DNA of 64,000 nucleotides from Oscarella lobularis. Its lineage: Eukaryota > Porifera > Homoscleromorpha > Homosclerophorida > Oscarellidae. Position 1 is the first letter of the stretch. Each line of letters begins with the position of its first letter. This document shows, piece after piece, positions 23,801 through 34,258 of the stretch. The notes under the pieces are model-generated. The model ran no database searches and had not been told where the DNA came from. It saw only the letters and a list, made by a program, of their open reading frames with translations. The stretch is taken from assembly GCF_947507565.1 (NCBI RefSeq), contig NC_089178.1:1116001-1180000 (forward strand). Reading direction: 5' to 3'. The position numbers were made by a program, and so were the translations under genes.

Positions 23801-26800
23801 GATAGACAAGACGTGCATTGACGTCCAGTTGTACGTCGTAACGTTGACGAGGCTCACGTTCAATCGAGTGGCGTTGACCTCGGTGAAGTTGAGTATGCTT
23901 GAGTTGATGAACGATACGTTCTTCATCGTCAGATTGTAGTGAGTAACATTGATGGCCGTGTAGTTCAACAGAGACATGTTAATGTTCGTTTCATTGATCG
24001 ACGTCAGATTGATGGACGTCCAATTCTGCACGGTCATGTTGATGTAGCTAGCGTTGAAGTGCGTAGCATTAATCAACGTCACATTCACAGCGCTGCAGTT
24101 GATCATCGATACGTTGCCGTACGTTGAATTGAAGATGGTAACGTTGATCAGAGTGTAGTTGAAGTTGCTCACATTGAAACTGGAGCCGTTGATCGAGAGA
24201 ACTTGAATCGACGTCCAGTTGTACGTTGTAACGTTAACGAGGCTCACATTCCATCGAGTGGTGTTGACTTCGGTGAAGTTGAGCATGCTTGAGTTGATGA
24301 ACGATACGTTCTTCATCGTCAGATTGTAGTGAGTAACACTGATAGCCGTGTAGTTCAACAGAGACACATTGATGTTCGTTTCATTGATCGACGTCAGATT
24401 GATCGAAGTCCAATTCTGCACCGTCATGTTGACGAAGCTCATGTTGAAGCGAGTGACATTGACCAACGTAACGTTCACAGCACTGCAATTGATCATCGAC
24501 ACGTTGCCGTACGTTGAATTGAAGATCGTCACGTTGATCAGAGTGTAGTTGAAGTTGCTCACATTGAAACTGGAGCCGTTGATCGAGAGAACTTCAATCG
24601 ACGTCCAGTTGTACGTCGTAACGTTGACGAGGCTTACGTTCCATCGAGTGGTGTTGACTTCGGTGAAGTTGAGCATGCTTGAGTTGATGAACGACACGTT
24701 CCTCATCGTAAGGTTGTAGTGAGTAACATTGATGGCGGTGTAGTTCAACAGAGACATGTTAATGTTCGTTTCATTGATCGACGTCAGATTGATCGAGGTC
24801 CAATTCTGCACGGTCATGTTGATGTAGCTAGCGTTGAAGTGCGTAGCATTAATCAACGTCACATTCACAGCGCTGCAGTTGATCAGTGACACGTTCGAGT
24901 ACGTTGAATTGAAGATCGTCACGTTGATCAACGTGTAGTTGAAGTTGCTCACATTGAAGCTCGAACCGTTGATAGACAAGACGTGCATCGACGTCCAGTT
25001 GTACGTCGTAACGTTCATCAGGCTCACGTTCCAACGAGTGGTGTTAACCTCAGTGAAGTTGAGTATGCTTGAATTGATGAACGATACGTTCTTCATTGTC
25101 AGATTGTAGTGAGTGATATTGATTGCCGTGTAGTTCAACAGAGACATGTTAATATTCGTTTCATTGATCGACGTCAGATTGATGGACGTCCAATTCTGCA
25201 CGGTCATGTTTATGTAGCTAGCGTTGAAGTGAGTGGCATTAATCAACGTCACGTTTACAGCGCTGCAGTTGATCATCGATACGTTTCCGTAGGTCGAATT
25301 GAAGATCGTCACGTTGATCAACGTGTAGTTGAAGTTGCTCACGTTGAAACTCGATCCGTTGATTGAGAGAACTTCAATCGATGTCCAGTTGTACGTCGTC
25401 ACGTTCACCAGGCTCACGTTCCAACGAGTAGTGTTAACCTCAGTGAAGTTGAGTATGCTTGAATTGATGAACGATACGTTCTTCATCGTCAGATTGTAGT
25501 GAGTGATATTGATAGCCGTGTAGTTCAACAGAGACATGTTAATATTCGTTTCATTGATCGACGTAAGATTAATGGACGTCCAATTCTGCACGGTCATGTT
25601 GATGTAGCTAGCGTTGAAGTGAGTGGCATTAATCAACGTCACGTTCACAGCGCTGCAGTTGATCATCGATACGTTCGAGTACGTTGAATTGAAGATCGTC
25701 ACGTTGATCAGAGTGTAGTTGAAGTTGCTCACGTTGAAGCTCGAGCCATTGATTGAGAGAACTTCAATCGACGTCCAGTTGTACGTCGTAACGTTCACCA
25801 GGCTTACGTTCCATCGAGTGGTATTGACCTCGGTGAAGTTGAGCATGCTTGAGTTGATGAACGACACGTTCCTCATCGTCAGGTTGTAGTGAGTAACATT
25901 GATGGCCGTGTAGTTCAACAGAGACATGTTAATGTTCGTTTCGTTGATCGACGTCAGGTTGATCGAGGTCCAATTCTGCACCGTCATGTTGATGTAGCTA
26001 GCGTTGAAGTGCGTAGCATTAATCAGCGTCACGTTCACAGCGCTGCAGTTGATCATCGATACGTTGCCGTACGTTGAATTGAAGATCGTCACGTTGATCA
26101 ACGTGTAGTTGAAGTTGCTCACGTTAAAACTAGAGCCGTTGATAGACAAGACGTGCATTGACGTCCAGTTGTACGTCGTAACGTTGACGAGGCTCACGTT
26201 CCATCGAGTGACGTTGATTTCAGTAAAGTTCGCCAAGCTCGAATTGATCAGCGAAACGTTCTGCATCGTCAGATTGTAGTGCGTAACATTGATAGCCGTG
26301 TAGTTCAACAGAGACACATTGATGTTCGTTTCATTGATTGACGTCAGATCGATCGAGGTCCAATTCTGCACCGTCATGTTGACGAAGCTCATGTTGAAGC
26401 GAGTGACATTGACCAACGTAACGTTCACAGCACTGCAATTGATCATTGACACGTTAGAGAACGTCGCATTGTACAAAGTCACGTTGATAACGGTGTTGTT
26501 GTAGTTCGTCACGTTAATAGAGGAAGCATTGATCGAGAGCAAATCAATAGACGACCAGTTGGACGTCGTCACGTTGACCAAACTCACGTTCAATCGAGTG
26601 ACGTTGATTTCAGTAAAGTTCGCCAAGCTCGAATTGATCAGCGAAACGTTCTGCATCGTCAGATTGCGACTGGTGACGTTAATGAACGAAGCATTCAGGA
26701 AGAAGCTATGCAAATAGCTCTCATTCACCGCTGAGACGTTGAGGTCTTGATAGAACGTGGCGTTGTGATACAGATCTGTAACCTTGACTCTCGTCGCATT

Positions 26801-29750
26801 GATGCTCGTCACGTTGAACGAAGCAGTGTTCATCCACGTGCAGTTCAAGTACGATCCGTTGATAGACATGAAATTGACGTAGGTTGAGTTGAGAACCAGA
26901 CAGTGCGAGAAGGAAGCGTTCAGTCGGGTGTTGTTCAAGTAGGTGCTATTCTTCAGCGCAACGTTGACAGCGGTCAGGTTCAGCTCCAAAACGTTGATTG
27001 CCGTGTAATTGTACACGATCAAGTTCACGTTCGTCTCGTTGATCGACGTGACGTTGATCGACGTCCAGTTGTACGACGTCGAGTTAACGTAAGTCATATT
27101 CAGAAGGCTGACGTTCATCAACGTGTGATTGTAGAAGGTGCAGTTGATCAACGTCACGTTGTTCATCGTCAGATTGAGGTGCGTTATATTGATGAAAGTC
27201 GAATTGAGGTAGATTCCGCTCAGCTCGGTCACGTTTAGGAACGTCGCATTCGCCCTCGTCACGTTGACGAAGGTGCTGTTCACGAAAAGAGAATGAAGAA
27301 AGCTCTCGTTCTTCGAAGTGACGTTCAAGTCCTGATACAAGGTCAGATTGTGGTACAGAACCGTTATGTTGACCCTCGTTTGGTTGATGTTGGTCGTGTT
27401 GAATGAAGACCCGTTCAGCCACGTGCTGTTGAAGTAGGATCCGTTGATGGACGAGTAGTTGGCATAGCTCGCGTTGAGGAAAAACGAGCCAACAACAGTG
27501 TAGTTCAGCCTGTTGTAGTTTACGAACGAGCAGTTTGTCATTGTGACATTAATCGACGTGATGTTCAGCTCGGTGGCATTGACGAAGCTTCCGTTCAGAC
27601 ACGAGCAGTTCGTGTACGTCGTGTTGATGTACGACGCGTTGATCGAGGTGAGATTGAAAAAGGAAACGTTCGCCAGCTGAGAGTGAAGGACTGTGTAATT
27701 GAGCCTCGTGTGGTTGATGTACGAACAGTTTGCAACGTTGACATTCAACGACGTCACGTTGACTTCGGTGGAGTTAATAAAAGTCGCGTTCACCAGCGAG
27801 ATGTTCCAGAAGGTCGAATTCAACGAAGAGAAGTTCGTCTTCAACACGTTCGTCAAGTTCGAATTCAAGACGCTGTAGTTCAGTTGAGTGTAGTTCGCGT
27901 AGGAAGCGTTCAGCATCGAAACGTTGACGGACGTCACGTTGATCTCGGTGACGTTGACAAACGAGGCCAAGACCACCGAAAAGTTCGAGTAGGTGGAGTT
28001 CTGATAGGTCATGTTGATTGCGGTCGTGTTGAATTCCGTCACGTTGATGTAGGTGGCGTTCACCACGGACACGTTCAAGAACGTCGAGTTCATGAACGTT
28101 GAATTGATTGACGTGTAATTGAACAGCGAGGAGTTGATGCTCAGTGCGCTCAGCGACGTGAAGTTGAGGAGGGTCGCGTTGATGAGCGTTGAATTGACGA
28201 GGTTGTAATTGAAAAGGCGAGTGTCTATGTGAGAAGCATTTATAATAGTCGTGTTGATAAACGTGATGTTGCCAATTGTGGCGTTCAACAGCGTCAAGTT
28301 CGTTATTGACGAGTTCACGAGCTCCAGATAGGGCGAGGAGAAATTCGCGAACGTTAGATTGCGAGCGTTGAGATTGTTGAGGGCAAGGGAAGGATATTCT
28401 CCAGAAGCGATTGAGTGGTTGTCAAAATTGAATTGATCTAAAAGAGAAAATTCAGAAGGCTGCGCACGATTTGTGTATGTGTATACCTACATATAACTCT
28501 GAGGTAAGATGAGCTATTCCTAATGCCACAGGAATCTCTGACGACGCAGGTGTACATTCCTTCGTCAATGGGGCGAACATTGAAAATTTGAAGACTGCTT
28601 TCCAAAAATTGAATATGCGAACGATCTTCCCTCAACTCAGCACCGTTGAAATAGAGCGTTCGTTCAACGTCTTTCCCGCCACAAGGCAAAAAGACAGGAA
28701 CACCAAACGCTCTTTTGATGACGGTAAGCTGTGAATACGAATGCTGATAGCAATCCTGAAACTTTATCACGCTCTCAAGAGCTGACAAAGCATTGGCAAT
28801 AGCGTATGACTGCATCAGTGCCGGCTGATTTGGCAAATTTTCCAAATCATATAAACGATATCGTGCAACAAATAGCTTGTCAGCAGGTTGTTCAGTAAAT
28901 TGAGCAAGTTCCAAAGCAGACAGCACTTCCATTGCGTGGAAGGCTTGAGCGTAATACCTGTCTGGTTTCACACGCCTTCCTCCGCTGAACAACATGAAGT
29001 AGTCTTTTATCTGCTGCAGATTACATTCTACCAGCTCTGAAACTGTGTCTGCCAGTTGAAGTATCCTCGAAGCGTTCAGATACACGGTAATGTTTGGATG
29101 GGGTGGCAGTTGACCGCGGCACTTCGGTGATGGCGTTGTCAGCGTCGACGTCGGACACGGTCCCTTGTGGGCCACTTTGACGTTTTTTCCATTCAGACAG
29201 GCGAATCGGTGGAGAAGACAAGAATTAGGGTAGTTGCGCCCATCGGAGCCACACACGGGCCTATGCTTATCAACATTGCATTCGCGACAGCGACAGTCGT
29301 ACTGCCTCTGGCCGCGTACATACAGTTCCCTGCAAATCCGGGTGTAATATAGGTCAGCCTCTAAAATGAGAGATAATTACATTAAACTGTCTTATCACGC
29401 ACAATCTGCCGGGGAAACAATGTCACGTGAGCGTACCTTCCGTAGGGACGAAGATGGGAGCTCCTTTTTCATCAAGAACGCAAATGCAATTTCCTTCTGC
29501 ACAATATCCAGATTCTTCCTCGCAAATGTGTCCATCACAGGGATCTACATGCAACGCTAGATGACGCAGACTTTATCCACTATACAGAATTACGTCGCTC
29601 AGGAAGTTCTAGTTTGTACAAGTTTGACGGCTGCAGAGAAAAAACTATAGGACACTGAGAATTGTTTTCTCGATAGAGTCAAGTTACCGAAAAAGCTTGT
29701 GCGCAAAGCAGCAAAGCAAAGAGTTCGATGGCAAAAATGGCAGCCTTCAT
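20834..29750 (-). CDS. Secreted follistatin/Kazal-Ig protein with giant sequon-saturated pentapeptide array
   Basis: Five exons (29750-29688, 29630-29594, 29544-29427, 29329-28491, 28437-20834) join in frame to 2,886 residues. Exon 1 is a signal peptide (MKAAIFAIELFALLLCAQAFS). A small Cys-rich follistatin/EGF-like part follows (HPCDGHICEEESGYCAEGNC), then a Kazal domain (CRECNVDKHRPVCGSDGRNY) and an Ig domain (VFLPCGGKD ... DEGMYTCVVRDSCG). This head resembles follistatin-like secreted proteins. The last 7.6-kb exon is an almost unbroken series of five-residue repeats of the form [hydrophobic]-N-x-[S/T]-x, for example INVTL, YNWTS, WNVSL. It ends with a degenerate Cys-bearing tail and has no transmembrane segment. 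The periodicity fits the pentapeptide-repeat right-handed quadrilateral beta-helix. Function is unknown; an extracellular matrix or glycan-scaffold role is inference. A donor choice at exon 3 (CTCAC|GTGACA) was needed to keep phase. Confidence 0.8.
21568..26638 (-). repeat. 390-bp higher-order tandem repeat, about 13 units
   Basis: Inside the last exon of the pentapeptide gene, one landmark (plus-strand GATCATCGATACGTT or a variant, encoding NVSMI) recurs at 21763, 22153, 22543, 22933, 23323, 23713, 24103, 24493, 24883, 25273, 25663, 26053 and 26443, always exactly 390 bases apart. Each unit encodes 130 residues, or 26 pentapeptides. About 25 carry N-x-S/T and one (IEVLS, IQVLS or MHVLS) does not. 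The central ten or so units are nearly identical and the outer ones are more diverged. Unit edges are arbitrary because the repeat is continuous. Confidence 0.95.
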
Positions 29751-30003
29751 CCTGCAAATCAATAATCAAACGATGCTAACGATGACTATTTCGGCGCAAC
29801 ACAACCAACCTTCTACTGGAAGTGCCCAACGCCAAATGACGGTGCTACGCCTTCACGTCACGGATATCCGTGCTTTCATGTAGAAGGGAGATGCATGGCA
29901 CGCGCCGATTGACGTCGGTTTTCTCTGTTGACCAATCAGTTTTCGTCTTGAACATGTGCGAAGGTAGTGAAGAAGGTTGGGAAGAGGCATGTTCTCGTGA
30001 TCA

Positions 30004-30058
30004 GGTTATCGACGTCAATCAGAGCCTCTGGGGAAACGATGGTGTGCGTCGGCGTGTA
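30004..30058. repeat. Second shared segment of the local duplication
   Basis: About 55 bases including CTCTGGGGAAACGATGGTG closely match 20048-20102. At the source locus this segment lies to the right of the larger block; here it lies to its left, so the two pieces are in swapped order. Confidence 0.7.
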
Positions 30059-30110
30059 CCTTCAAGAGGCGCGCAGAACGCCCTGCCCTTTTCGTCCAAA
30101 ACGCAAACTC

Positions 30111-30537
30111 GCCCATTCAATGACCAATGCGGAATTAGTAGACGATTTCGAGCGGAGATTTTCGTTCGATACGAATTGAGACGCAAATACTGCTCGTTCT
30201 GACGAGCCCGATGTCGCTCCTATAATCTGGAACGACTTAGTACCCGTAGAAGAGCGCTCGACGCTAATAGATAGGAGTTCGGGAGATGGATCGACGATAT
30301 TCCACAGGTTCGGCCTTTCTTTGCACTTCCAATGACCGAATCCTTCTTCGAATGATGAATTACTTAAGATGTTAGCAGAAGAGAGCGAGAGGAGAACGAG
30401 AAATCCGAATAGAAAAAGAGAAGACATCGTGCATTCAGCGCCCGGATATTTACAGTTGACGTTAACCCCATATGATATGTATACTGCTGGGAAGTCAATC
30501 GAATTCACAGGCAAAAGAGAAAAGTAGAGAATAATAT
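30111..30537 (-). pseudogene. Truncated duplicate of glycosyltransferase exon 1
   Basis: It is nearly identical to 19610-20017: the same upstream leader, the same signal peptide (ATG at 30427) and the same start of the CBM-like domain (NILSNSSFEEGFGHWKC). Differences are scattered substitutions and six extra bases in the signal peptide, giving Gly-Phe. Similarity stops abruptly after the segment encoding VIEWAS, and the reading frame then runs into unrelated sequence and a stop near 30062. No GT49 or other downstream exons follow; the next gene, UBE2K, begins its 3' end at 30613. It is most simply a truncated copy, although a short secreted CBM-only product is possible. Confidence 0.75.
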
Positions 30538-30612
30538 TACACACGTTCTACAATTAACCACACAAAAATCCCCTAACCGGTATGCATACATGTACTAAAT
30601 CAATGCCCCGAA

Positions 30613-31314
30613 TTATCCAAAAAGACTCTCAATAGACCGTTGGACGTTCCACGAGCAAGACGAAAGCGCAATTCGCGCCTGTTCGCGACTAAACCCCATA
30701 TCCATAATCGTCTTGATCATGCGATCGCAATCAGGATCGTTGCCAGGGGCGCCCGCATAAACAGTCGCCCAGTGACGCGCCGTGCGCCGAAACGCTTCCG
30801 GATTCTCCTTGTATTGTCGCGCAACGACGGCGTCCTGCGGATCATTCGGCTCGGCCGCCTGAAGGAGCGCCTGGAGCGAGAGGAGAACGGTGCGCAATGT
30901 CATCGCCGCGGCCCATTGTTCTCTTAATATGTCCAAGCATATTGCACCCGTTACTGAACTGATGTTCGGATGCCAGATTTTCGTTACGAAGTGCACGCGC
31001 GGGGGATTGAATGGATATGTTTCCGGTATGGTTATGCCGAGTTCGAAGCGGCCGCCTTCGTACGGGGTCTCCGGTGGGCCTGCGTGCGATTCGTAGTGAA
31101 GGAGGATTTTACGCGTCGTTTTTCTACCTGCTATTTCGCCTCGGAGGCGTACGAATGAGTCGTCGATGAGTTCGAGTTTGAATTGATTCGTTATGGCCTG
31201 AAATGAGAGTGTATGAGACGCTGGGCGGGAGACGAGTCGCGCGACGGGCACCTCTTCGCTTTTGACTACGTCCTTGAATTCTCGTTTGACTCGAGCCACG
31301 GCGATATTCGCCAT
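30613..31314 (-). CDS. UBE2K: UBE2K-type ubiquitin-conjugating enzyme E2 with UBA domain
   Basis: The start is MANIAVARVKREFKDVVKSE, as in UBE2K. The UBC core has PPETPYEGGRFEL, IPETYPFNPPRVHF and the catalytic-site stretch HPNISSVTGAICLDIL, with the active Cys in AICLDIL. Then come WAAAMTLRTVLLSLQALL and a C-terminal UBA domain (IMDMGFSREQARIALSSCSW). UBE2K builds K48-linked ubiquitin chains in the cytosol. The whole gene is one open frame of 233 codons, but two internal segments (18 codons after KSEE, 16 codons within the EIAG-GPPE junction) have GT-AG ends and are absent from the family. Removing them gives 199 residues, against 200 in human. Head to head with LDAH, ATGs 90 bases apart. 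Confidence 0.92.
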   Translation of the reverse strand: MANIAVARVKREFKDVVKSEEVPVARLVSRPASHTLSFQAITNQFKLELIDDSFVRLRGEIAGRKTTRKILLHYESHAGPPETPYEGGRFELGITIPETYPFNPPRVHFVTKIWHPNISSVTGAICLDILREQWAAAMTLRTVLLSLQALLQAAEPNDPQDAVVARQYKENPEAFRRTARHWATVYAGAPGNDPDCDRMIKTIMDMGFSREQARIALSSCSWNVQRSIESLFG

Positions 31315-31404
31315 ATTCGGTGTTGCGAATCAAAGACCTGCGATGACTCTATCAACGCATGCGTTAGCTTTATCACGTGTCTTGGTTATCACGTGCGCCT
31401 AATT

Positions 31405-32337
31405 ATGGACATTCGGCTGCCTCTCGGTTTCATCGCTCAGAAATGCAGCGATGCGTCTGCAGTAAATGTTGTCATCGTGCCTGGGAATCCAGGAATTCTC
31501 GACTTTTATCGTCCATTCGTCAACGCTCTCTTTTTCGACGAATTCAACCAGAAGGCGAACGTCTACGCAATCGGTCACCTTCATCAGACGGCAGAAATCG
31601 TCACTCACGCCAGCGTCGATCCGGCGTCCATTCGACGTCGATTCGGCGGTTCGACCTATGACGAATTGAATCCACTGGAAAAAGAAACACTTCTCAAAGT
31701 CACATTCATCGAAACCCAGCTCGATTCCAAATCGAAATTGATTCTGATTGGTCATTCAGTCGGAGCCTATCTCGTTCTCCAAACACTTCGTCATATCGAC
31801 ATTGACCGAGTCACAAACGTCATTCTTCTTTTTCCCACCGTCGAACGAATGCTCGAGAGTCCCAATGGCCAACGCCAGCACGTTTTCTTTAAAAAACACG
31901 CCTGGCTGCCTATTGGATTTGCAAAATTCATGTCACTTTTGCCCAATTTTGTTCGACGACAGCTCTGTCAGTTCTATATGAGCTGGTGTAAATGGGTTCC
32001 AAATGACGATTTGGAGCATATGGTTGATGGAGTCATGGTGATGGGACATGGGACTGAGATGACTGAACGAATTTTGACTTTGGCTCATTGTGAAATGAAT
32101 GTCATAGTCAAGTTGTCGTCTGAAATGATTCAGACGATTTCTCGACTTGCTGATCGAATTGTTTTCTTTTACGCTGTATCTGATGGTTGGGTACCCAATG
32201 ATTGTCCTGAGAAAATGGCAGAGCGTTTTCCAAGTTGCCACGTGGAAAGAGCTTCCAAAGAGATAGACCACGATTTTTGCTTAACAAAAAGTCGCGAAGT
32301 TGCTAAAAGAGTTGCTGACTTTGTAGGGAAAAACTAG
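31405..32337 (+). CDS. LDAH: LDAH, lipid droplet-associated serine hydrolase
   Basis: An intronless ORF of 310 residues starting MDIRLPLGFIAQK at the ATG at 31405; upstream in-frame codons lack family similarity. Family landmarks are VVIVPGNPGILDFYRPFVNA (oxyanion-loop region), the nucleophile elbow LILIGHSVGAYLVLQ (GHSVG, Ser nucleophile), LLFPTVERMLESPNGQR, and a C-terminal DHDFCL holding the candidate catalytic His. LDAH (C2orf43, DUF2305) is an alpha/beta-hydrolase on lipid droplets linked to sterol ester and triglyceride turnover. Human LDAH has 325 residues. An AATAAA signal overlaps the region just after the stop (32340). The next gene on the same strand starts only 67 bases after the stop. 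Confidence 0.9.
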   Translation: MDIRLPLGFIAQKCSDASAVNVVIVPGNPGILDFYRPFVNALFFDEFNQKANVYAIGHLHQTAEIVTHASVDPASIRRRFGGSTYDELNPLEKETLLKVTFIETQLDSKSKLILIGHSVGAYLVLQTLRHIDIDRVTNVILLFPTVERMLESPNGQRQHVFFKKHAWLPIGFAKFMSLLPNFVRRQLCQFYMSWCKWVPNDDLEHMVDGVMVMGHGTEMTERILTLAHCEMNVIVKLSSEMIQTISRLADRIVFFYAVSDGWVPNDCPEKMAERFPSCHVERASKEIDHDFCLTKSREVAKRVADFVGKN

Positions 32338-32404
32338 ACAAATAAAAGTATTGTACATGCATCCGGGATTTGTAGTTATCCGGGGTGGTTAAAATTGAAA
32401 ATAC

Positions 32405-34258
32405 ATGGAGGGCGACGAAGCGCTTGACGAGCTGCGTCGCCAGCTCGACGAGAAGCAAGCCGAAGTTGCCATGGCAGCGACGGCCGGCCTCCAAGTGCTC
32501 GAACAGAACAAAGAGCTCGAAGAAAAGCTCGCATCAGTTCAAAACGAATTCGCAATCGAAATCGACGTAAGTCCCAAGCATCTTTCTCCCTTCGACGAGC
32601 ACCACATTGCTCTCGCACAGCGTTTAGAGCAAGAGAACTACGATTTAAAACGTCAATTGAGCATCAAAGAGCGTTTGCTCGACGAAAAAGCGAACGCGAC
32701 TCCAGCGCGAAAGCGCGCCGACGCCGAAGCGGCGCGACGCGCGGAAAGGGAGTGGGAGGAGCGCGTGCGCGCGCTGCGACTCGAACGCGACGACATTCGA
32801 TCCGACGCCGATCGCGAGCGACTCGTCAACGGGCAGCTACGCGAACGAATTGTCAAATGCGAGTCGATTATCGACGAGTTGAAAGCCGAAGTGGCGCAAA
32901 TGAGCCGAATCGATGGACTCGAGAACGAAGTAAGGACTAGATACGTGGATTAATTAATTAAAGCCTTTAGTTAATAATTAATTATTTAATTAATACTATT
33001 TCCTATTGATTTCTTTTTATTTTTGGTGTGGGCCATGCGTGAGTCGTTGCAACGTGCTAGAGAGGCAAAGCGAGCGGCTGAGGCCGAGGCAAATGCCGCG
33101 GTGAGACGAGTTGACGATTTGGTTGGAAAGTTGGAACAGGCAAAGCGGAGGATGAGCAGCTTGGAAGAGGAGCGGATTGAGATTGAACAGCAGGCGATCG
33201 CTTGGCGCGAGGAGTTGGACAACGCGAAGGGGGAGCGTGTTGAACTGATGGGCGAGCTTCAAGTGCTGAAAGCCAATCAGATGGCGGCTGGCAAACAGAC
33301 GTCAGGAAATTCATTATTCAGCGAGGTAAATATTATAGTCGTGTAAGAAAGAAGATATTATTGCATTATGCAGGTTGAAGATCGTCGTCTTCAGACGGAA
33401 AAGGAATTGATCAGCTACAAGGTTAAATATGAAGTGGCTGAGAAAGCGTATTCGGTGGCGAGAGAGCACCTAAAGAAAATGAAAGTATGTAACATTTTCT
33501 TACTCATTATGAACAAGAGTTAGCAATTTTCATAGAGTCAACTCGGTGCTCTTCTTCAATCGAGCGTGGGCTCAAGCGAAGCGGACAGAACGCGAATCAG
33601 GCGCCTTCAAAAATTGCTCGGACAGAGGCACAACGACGTCTTGGTTCTTCGAGCGAAAGTGAAAAATCTTGAAGAGAAAACGGTGCGAGAAAAAGCCTGT
33701 TTTCTTATGTGCGTGCATCTGAAGAATCGTTTTTCAGTCGCGAGATTATTTGGGTCGGAAATTGAAGGATTATCACGACGCTTTTTCCTCCTTTAAAGAC
33801 AAGAGACTGTACGTCGAGCATCTGCAGAACGAGATGGAAAGAATGAAGTAGATCCCTTGAACATTGTGTCTTCTCTAATAACATCTTCTCGTTCTCTAGA
33901 GCCGACTTGAAGCAAGCGTTCAGCGAGATTCACGAGAAGGATATGACCACGGCATCGCATTTAGCACAGATACGCGATTTCGAAGAGAAGCTTGCCCTGA
34001 ACGAGAGCCGCGTTCAAGAGCAGAAGAACCAACTTGCAAATCTCAGTATGAAGTTCGACGAACAATTTAGTGAACAGAATCATCGTGAGCTGCAGACAAG
34101 GAAAAAAACGAAATTGACTTTTGTTTGCTGTTGCAGATATTCAACTCCTGGAAACTGAACTCACTCAGCTGCGTCTGCAGACGGCTGCCGAAAAGACGAG
34201 CGAAGTGATGAGGTGGATTCCCTCGAGTCAACAGAGTCTTCACTGTTTATCAGTTTGA
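32405..34258 (+). CDS. SPDL1: SPDL1 (Spindly), dynein adaptor
   Basis: Several short-intron exons encode a near-continuous coiled coil. The N-terminal motif AATAGLQVLEQNKELEEKL is the CC1-box type (AAxxG) that contacts dynein light intermediate chain. The Spindly motif region is at about 33303-33400: GNSLFSE, intron, then VEDRRLQTEKELISYKVKYE, matching animal Spindly (GNSLFAEVEDRR...LISMKVKY). Later exons (near 33540, 33905, 34140) continue the coil and end RLQTAAEKTSEVMRWIPSSQ before the stop at 34256-34258. Spindly recruits dynein-dynactin to kinetochores through the RZZ complex. The protein is shorter than human (605 residues), lacking most of the disordered C-terminal tail and any clear CAAX box. 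The acceptor before 33047 is unusual (GTGAG). Confidence 0.8.

Noticed and set aside
21568-26638. CRISPR-like or satellite array
   Set aside because: The 390-bp period is continuous coding sequence without spacers, in an intron-bearing animal gene.
21263-28102. Series of plus-strand ORFs with repeated HVDVRFVDRRQ-like peptides opposite the pentapeptide array
   Set aside because: They recur every 390 bases because they are the antisense of the repeat. They lack starts, splice structure and family similarity, and the minus strand has a complete spliced gene.
29401-29440. Third copy of the GGGGAAAC-containing segment
   Set aside because: Only about ten bases match the segment shared by 20048-20102 and 30004-30058, which is within chance.
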